Source of the DNA: an uncultured Oscillospiraceae bacterium
Lineage (GTDB): Bacteria; Bacillota; Clostridia; Oscillospirales; Ruminococcaceae
Reading direction: 5' to 3'
Assembly (NCBI GenBank): GCA_950097605.1
Contig: CATNEU010000038.1
Coordinates: 1-8,912 of the forward strand
DNA length: 8,912 nt
Positions 5,792-8,912 of the stretch are shown piece by piece; the first letter of the stretch is position 1, and each line of letters opens with the position of its first letter. The notes below the pieces were generated by a model. It had not been told where the DNA came from. It did no database searches and was given only the letters and a program-made list of their open reading frames with translations. A program made the position numbers and the translations under genes.

Positions 5792-6478
5792 ATGAAACAA
5801 GTTTCCAAAAGCCTTGCGGAAAGCGTGGCGGACGACATTCTGTCGATGATTACGATTGACAAAGCGTATCAACCCGGCGGAAAGCTGCCCAATGAAAACG
5901 AGCTGTCGGCGCGTTTGCAGGTCAGCCGCACCACGCTGCGCGAGGCCATCCGCATTTTAGCCGCGCACGGCGTGCTGGAGATCCGCCGCGGCAAAGGCAC
6001 CTATGTGAAAGAAAACAGGGAGTTTAGCGAGGAGTTTTCCCTGCATACGCTTTCGCTTCCCAAGCCGGATCTCAAAGACCTCTACGAGATGCGGCTTATT
6101 TTCGAGCCGCGTGCGGCCTATTATGCGGCGAAGCGCGCGACTGAGAAGGAACTCGAACGCATTTTGCACTATGGAGCGCTGGTGGAATCGCTGATCCTGC
6201 AAAAAGACGACCGCACAGAAGTGGAGCAGGCGTTTCACAAATCCATTGCAAGGGCCACGCACAATGAATTTATGAACCGCCTGATGCCCATTTTGATAAA
6301 GGCGATTGACAAAGGGGTGCCGCTCTCGGACGAGGACGGCGAAATGGTGGAAAACACCCTGCAGGACCATCGGATGATTATGTCCTTTTTAAAAAGCAGG
6401 GACCCACAAGGCGCGGAGACCGCTATGAAGCTGCACATATTGCGCGCCATGCGCGGCTTTGGCATCCTGGAGGAATAA
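5792..6478 (+). CDS. FadR-subfamily GntR transcriptional regulator (FCD domain)
   Basis: A 228-residue regulator. The winged HTH occupies about 1-75 (GGKLPNENELSARLQVSRTT, then REAIRILAAHGVLEIRRGKG). An all-helical FCD effector domain spans about 93-220, opening with LKDLYEMRLIFEPRAAYYAA. Likely metal or ligand residues of the FCD pocket are His149, His193 and His215, with Glu145 where many family members have Asp. These domains usually sense a small organic acid. GGAGG lies 9 nt before the ATG. No clear promoter of its own was found in the 91 nt after the HxlR gene. A TNGTNNNACNA operator of FadR type lies at the start site of the following ilvD promoter, so ilvD is the likely target. The effector may be a 2-keto or dihydroxy acid of the branched-chain pathway, but that is inference. 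Confidence 0.9.
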   Translation: MKQVSKSLAESVADDILSMITIDKAYQPGGKLPNENELSARLQVSRTTLREAIRILAAHGVLEIRRGKGTYVKENREFSEEFSLHTLSLPKPDLKDLYEMRLIFEPRAAYYAAKRATEKELERILHYGALVESLILQKDDRTEVEQAFHKSIARATHNEFMNRLMPILIKAIDKGVPLSDEDGEMVENTLQDHRMIMSFLKSRDPQGAETAMKLHILRAMRGFGILEE

Positions 6479-6530
6479 GGGCGATGCGCTGTTTGCCCGC
6501 CGGTTTGCATCAAAAGTTGCAGGAGCTGTA

Positions 6531-6559
6531 TTGACACGAGACATCAGACAACGTATAAT
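6531..6559 (+). promoter_or_regulatory. Perfect-consensus sigma-A promoter of ilvD
   Basis: TTGACA (6531-6536), exactly 17 bases, then TATAAT (6554-6559): both hexamers match the consensus completely. Initiation is expected near 6566, leaving a leader of only about 32 nt. That is too short for a T-box or leucine-type attenuator, so control probably acts at the DNA. Confidence 0.85.
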
Positions 6560-6560
6560 G

Positions 6561-6571
6561 TAGTCATACAA
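6561..6571. promoter_or_regulatory. Candidate FadR/GntR operator at the ilvD start site
   Basis: TAGTCATACAA fits the FadR-subfamily pattern TNGTNNNACNA in full, and a TGTA/TACA dyad with a 4-base centre (6559-6570) overlaps it. It begins two bases after the -10 and covers the expected start point, where a bound repressor would block initiation. The FadR-type gene ending at 6478 is the natural partner. Confidence 0.55.
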
Positions 6572-6597
6572 TAAATTGTTTGGAAAGGTGGATCATC

Positions 6598-8265
6598 ATG
6601 AGAAGCGACGCCGTTACCAAGGAAACGCCCAAAAGAGCGCTGTTCCACGCGCTCGGGCTCACCAATGAAGAGATGGAGAGACCGCTGATCGGCATTGTCA
6701 GCTCGCAGAACGAGGTGGTGCCGGGACATATGAACCTGGATAAAATCGTGGAGGCCGTGAAGCTTGGGGTCGCCATGGCGGGCGGCACGCCGCTGGTGTT
6801 CCCGGCCATCGCGGTTTGCGACGGCATCGCCATGGGCCACCAGGGTATGAAATACTCGCTGGTGACCCGGGAACTGATTGCCGATTCAACCGAGGCAATG
6901 GCGCTGGCGCACGCATTCGATGCGCTTGTGATGGTGCCCAACTGCGACAAAAACGTGCCGGGCCTGCTGATGGCTGCCGCGCGCCTGAATATCCCTGCCA
7001 TCTTCGTCAGCGGCGGCCCGATGCTGGCCGGCCGGGTGGACGGCCAGAAAACCAGCTTTTCCAGCGTGTCCGAGGCGGTTGGCGCCTATGGCGCGGGCAA
7101 AATCACCGCCGAAAAGCTGCTGGAGTTTGAAAACAAGGCCTGCCCAACCTGCGGCTCCTGCTCGGGTATGTATACGGCCAACAGCATGAACTGTCTGACC
7201 GAGGTGCTGGGAATGGGGCTGCCCGGAAACGGCACGATTCCCGCCGTCTATTCCGAGCGGCTGCAGCTTGCCAAGCATGCCGGCATGCAGATTATGAAGC
7301 TGCTGGAACAGAATATCCGCCCGCGCGATATCATGACCGAGGATGCTTTCCGCAATGCGCTGACCATTGATATGGCGCTGGGATGCAGCACCAACAGCAT
7401 GCTGCATCTGCCGGCCATCGCGCATGAATGCGGCATCGAGCTGAATTTGGACATTGCGAACGCGGTCAGCGACCGCACGCCGAACCTCTGCCACCTCGCG
7501 CCCGCGGGACATACCTACATAGAGGATCTCAACGAGGCAGGCGGCGTCGGAGCGGTTATGAAGGAGGTCGATAAGCTCGGCCTGCTGCGCACCGATTTAA
7601 TCACCTGCACCGGCAAAACGGTTGCCGAGAACATTGCGGGCTGTGTGAATAGAAATCCCGAGGTCATCCGGCCGGTGGAGAACCCCTACAGCAAAACCGG
7701 CGGCATCGCCGTGCTGCGCGGCAACCTTGCGCCGGATTCCTGCGTTGTCAAGCGTTCCGCCGTCGCACCCGGGATGCTGCGGCATACCGGCCCCGCAAAG
7801 GTATTTGACTGTGAAGAGGACGCGATGGAGGCCATCAACGCCGGCGAAATCGAACCCGGCGACGTGGTGGTCATTCGCTATGAAGGCCCGAAGGGCGGCC
7901 CCGGCATGCGCGAGATGCTCAACCCAACTTCCGCGATCATGGGACGCGGCCTCGGGGACAGCGTTGCGCTGATTACCGACGGACGGTTCAGCGGCGCGAC
8001 GCGCGGCGCGGCAATTGGGCATGTGTCGCCCGAGGCGGCGGTCGGCGGCCCCATCGCGCTGCTCCAAAACGGCGACATGATCGAAATTGACATCATGGCG
8101 AACCGCATCAACGTCCTGCTGGATGAAGAAGAGCTGGCTGCGCGGCGCGCGGCATGGAAACCCAGAAAGCCCAAGATTACAACCGGCTATCTGGCCCGGT
8201 ATGCTTCGCAGGTCACTTCGGGCAACACCGGCGCTGTTTTGAAGCAGAATTCTTTTGCGGACTGA
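6598..8265 (+). CDS. ilvD: Dihydroxy-acid dehydratase
   Basis: A 555-residue enzyme of the IlvD/Edd family. It converts 2,3-dihydroxy-isovalerate and 2,3-dihydroxy-3-methylvalerate to the 2-keto acids leading to valine, leucine and isoleucine, in the cytoplasm. Seen: VPGHMNLDKI (41-50), NCDKNVPGLLMA (115-126), the ACPTCGSCSGMYTANSMNC signature (181-199), GNGT at 210-213, ALGCSTNSMLHL, GPKGGPGMREML and the C-terminal DGRFSGATRGAAIGHVSPEA. Candidate cluster ligands are Cys116 and Cys188. The position that is Cys in plant-type [2Fe-2S] enzymes is Gly43 in VPGH, as in E. coli IlvD, which points to an oxygen-sensitive [4Fe-4S] cluster. Length and signatures are those of true IlvD rather than Edd or sugar-acid dehydratases. 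The start is ATG 6598 with AGGTGG before it; a reading from TTG 6580 would place the ribosome site inside the gene. It stands alone: no ilvB, ilvN or ilvC is in the window. Confidence 0.96.
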   Translation: MRSDAVTKETPKRALFHALGLTNEEMERPLIGIVSSQNEVVPGHMNLDKIVEAVKLGVAMAGGTPLVFPAIAVCDGIAMGHQGMKYSLVTRELIADSTEAMALAHAFDALVMVPNCDKNVPGLLMAAARLNIPAIFVSGGPMLAGRVDGQKTSFSSVSEAVGAYGAGKITAEKLLEFENKACPTCGSCSGMYTANSMNCLTEVLGMGLPGNGTIPAVYSERLQLAKHAGMQIMKLLEQNIRPRDIMTEDAFRNALTIDMALGCSTNSMLHLPAIAHECGIELNLDIANAVSDRTPNLCHLAPAGHTYIEDLNEAGGVGAVMKEVDKLGLLRTDLITCTGKTVAENIAGCVNRNPEVIRPVENPYSKTGGIAVLRGNLAPDSCVVKRSAVAPGMLRHTGPAKVFDCEEDAMEAINAGEIEPGDVVVIRYEGPKGGPGMREMLNPTSAIMGRGLGDSVALITDGRFSGATRGAAIGHVSPEAAVGGPIALLQNGDMIEIDIMANRINVLLDEEELAARRAAWKPRKPKITTGYLARYASQVTSGNTGAVLKQNSFAD

Positions 8266-8279
8266 TAGATGGACCCTGT

Positions 8280-8320
8280 AACAAATAGCCCAAAGGCAGA
8301 GCCTTTGGGCTATTTGTTTT
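8280..8320 (+). terminator. Rho-independent terminator of ilvD
   Basis: Perfect 18-bp stem (8280-8297 with 8301-8318, core AGCCCAAAGGC/GCCTTTGGGCT), loop AGA, ending in TTTGTTTT. It starts 15 nt after the ilvD stop codon. Confidence 0.93.
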
Positions 8321-8402
8321 GAAACAAGCAAAGACCAGTGTATATATATATGGATTTGTGCATTTGGCACCCGCAAATCAAGGATTTGCCTGTGGGGTTG
8401 TA

Positions 8403-8441
8403 AAAAAGCCATGCGGCGCCGTTTGGGCCGCATGGCTTTTT
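8403..8441 (-). terminator. Bidirectional terminator, mainly for the S24/S26 peptidase gene
   Basis: A 15-bp stem (8403-8417 with 8427-8441; AAAAAGCCATGCGGC at the left) with a 9-base loop. It has A5 on the left and T5 on the right, so it reads as stem plus T-run on both strands. It lies 56 nt beyond the minus-strand gene's stop at 8497 and backs up the ilvD terminator on the other strand. Between the two terminators are a (TA)n stretch near 8340-8351 and a small GCAAATC/GATTTGC stem (8373-8389). Confidence 0.85.
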
Positions 8442-8496
8442 GCATGTGTGGAATTTAGACAGAGTCGTAGATAGAGAATGGAGACAGCGCACTTTG

Positions 8497-8912
8497 TCAC
8501 TTTCCGCAGCATTTTATCAGCAGCCGGCCGGCCCAGGCGCGCGTTTTGAAGATCGGCCGGCGCAGTGGACGCAGCAGCATCCAAAGATGGGAATATACCC
8601 GGTAGCCGCCGTTGCAGCAGGGGGTGCGCCGTCCATTTCTCTCGAACGCGCACACCACCGCCACGACGCTGCCCGGCGCAACGCCTTTTTCCAGATCGGT
8701 TTGCGCGTCTCCAGCCATCCAGTACGCACTGTCCTGCACCTTCATCACGCGGTGCAGCACATATTGCCCGTTCGGCCTTTGATAAAGCGCGATATCCCCT
8801 CTTTTGAGCGGAGCGGGTTTCGGCGTTTCCAGCAGAACGCGGTCGGCGCCGCTTCTGAACAGGGGGTACATGCTATTTCCGGTCACGGTCAACAGCACCT
8901 GCTTTTGCTCTG
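8497..8912 (-). CDS. S24/S26-family signal-peptidase-like protein, Ser-His (SipW/Sec11) type, N-terminus cut
   Basis: The minus-strand frame is open to the right edge: EQKQ precedes VLLTVTGNSMYPLF. The gene therefore probably begins outside the window; a GTG at 8898 is in frame but lacks a ribosome site. The 138 visible codons show the nucleophile Ser in GNSMYPLFRSG, LKRGDIALYQ, YVLHRVMKV with His where the eukaryotic/SipW-type enzymes have it (bacterial type I enzymes use Lys), and AGDAQTDLEKG resembling their GDAN..D motif. This suggests a Ser-His-Asp type peptidase. No clear membrane helix is visible; the tail is basic and amphipathic (LLRPLRRPIFKTRAWAGRLL), and SipW-like enzymes usually have anchors. 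Proteins of this short kind in Clostridia are often found by peptide-modification or secretion genes, but the neighbours needed to judge are outside. Stop at 8497, followed by a bidirectional terminator. Confidence 0.82.
   Translation of the reverse strand, partial: EQKQVLLTVTGNSMYPLFRSGADRVLLETPKPAPLKRGDIALYQRPNGQYVLHRVMKVQDSAYWMAGDAQTDLEKGVAPGSVVAVVCAFERNGRRTPCCNGGYRVYSHLWMLLRPLRRPIFKTRAWAGRLLIKCCGK

Noticed and set aside
6580..6597. Upstream TTG extension of ilvD (MERWII)
   Set aside because: It would translate the AGGTGG ribosome site; ATG 6598 has correct spacing and begins the family-like sequence.
6479..6597. T-box, leucine-type attenuator or riboswitch ahead of ilvD
   Set aside because: The promoter leaves only about 32 nt of leader, and no T-box sequence, terminator hairpin or leader peptide with Val/Leu/Ile codons is present.
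8339..8352. (TA)n stretch between terminators as a promoter or repeat of interest
   Set aside because: A short dinucleotide run with no matching -35 and no gene downstream on either strand; probably neutral.
1..8912. CRISPR array, IS element, tRNA or defence-system genes
   Set aside because: No spaced direct repeats, transposase motifs, cloverleaf-type sequence or nuclease genes were found; the macrodomain/sirtuin pair could suggest defence, but its class M and zinc-macro features match the metabolic/redox ADP-ribosylation family better than antiphage Sir2 proteins.

Overview
The window looks like chromosomal DNA from an anaerobic, fairly GC-rich Firmicute, most likely a gut-type Clostridia member near Oscillospiraceae/Ruminococcaceae. 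This rests on strong AGGAGG-type ribosome sites, TTGACA/TATAAT promoters, an E. coli-like (VPGH, oxygen-labile type) dihydroxy-acid dehydratase, a class M sirtuin/zinc-macrodomain pair, and a soluble PAS-PAS hybrid kinase of a style common in that group. The genus is not resolved. No tRNA, rRNA, CRISPR array, insertion sequence or phage gene was seen.

Layout. (1) 1-236, minus: the start of a GntR-type repressor cut by the left edge, divergent from (2) 562-2961, plus: a soluble hybrid histidine kinase with two PAS and two receiver domains. Their promoters sit back to back around a spaced inverted repeat. (3) A 26-bp perfect inverted repeat (2982-3035) lies between the kinase and the convergent minus-strand operon. 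(4) 5173-3082, minus: a small flavin-binding PNPOx-family protein, a zinc-type macrodomain hydrolase and a class M sirtuin. The last two overlap by 77 nt. (5) 5338-5700, plus: an HxlR-type regulator divergent from that operon, with -10 boxes of the two strands overlapping. (6) 5792-6478, plus: a FadR-type GntR regulator, followed by (7) ilvD at 6598-8265 behind a perfect-consensus promoter with a FadR-type operator at its start site. (8) Two strong hairpin terminators at 8280-8441 separate ilvD from (9) a convergent, right-edge-truncated Ser-His (SipW/Sec11-like) S24/S26 peptidase gene, 8497-8912, minus.

How the parts may work together. The sirtuin has Gln where deacetylating sirtuins have the catalytic His, as in the ADP-ribosyltransferase class SirTM. 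The adjacent macrodomain carries the Cys/His/Cys motif of zinc-dependent macrodomains that remove the mark. The pair is therefore probably a reversible protein ADP-ribosylation switch. It lacks, inside this window, the lipoyl-carrier (GcvH-L) and lipoate-ligase (LplA2) genes of the well-studied staphylococcal/streptococcal version, and instead follows a flavin-type protein facing an HxlR regulator with a conserved N-terminal Cys. I infer a redox-responsive module. ilvD (branched-chain amino acid synthesis) appears to be a separate single-gene unit controlled by the FadR-type regulator just upstream.
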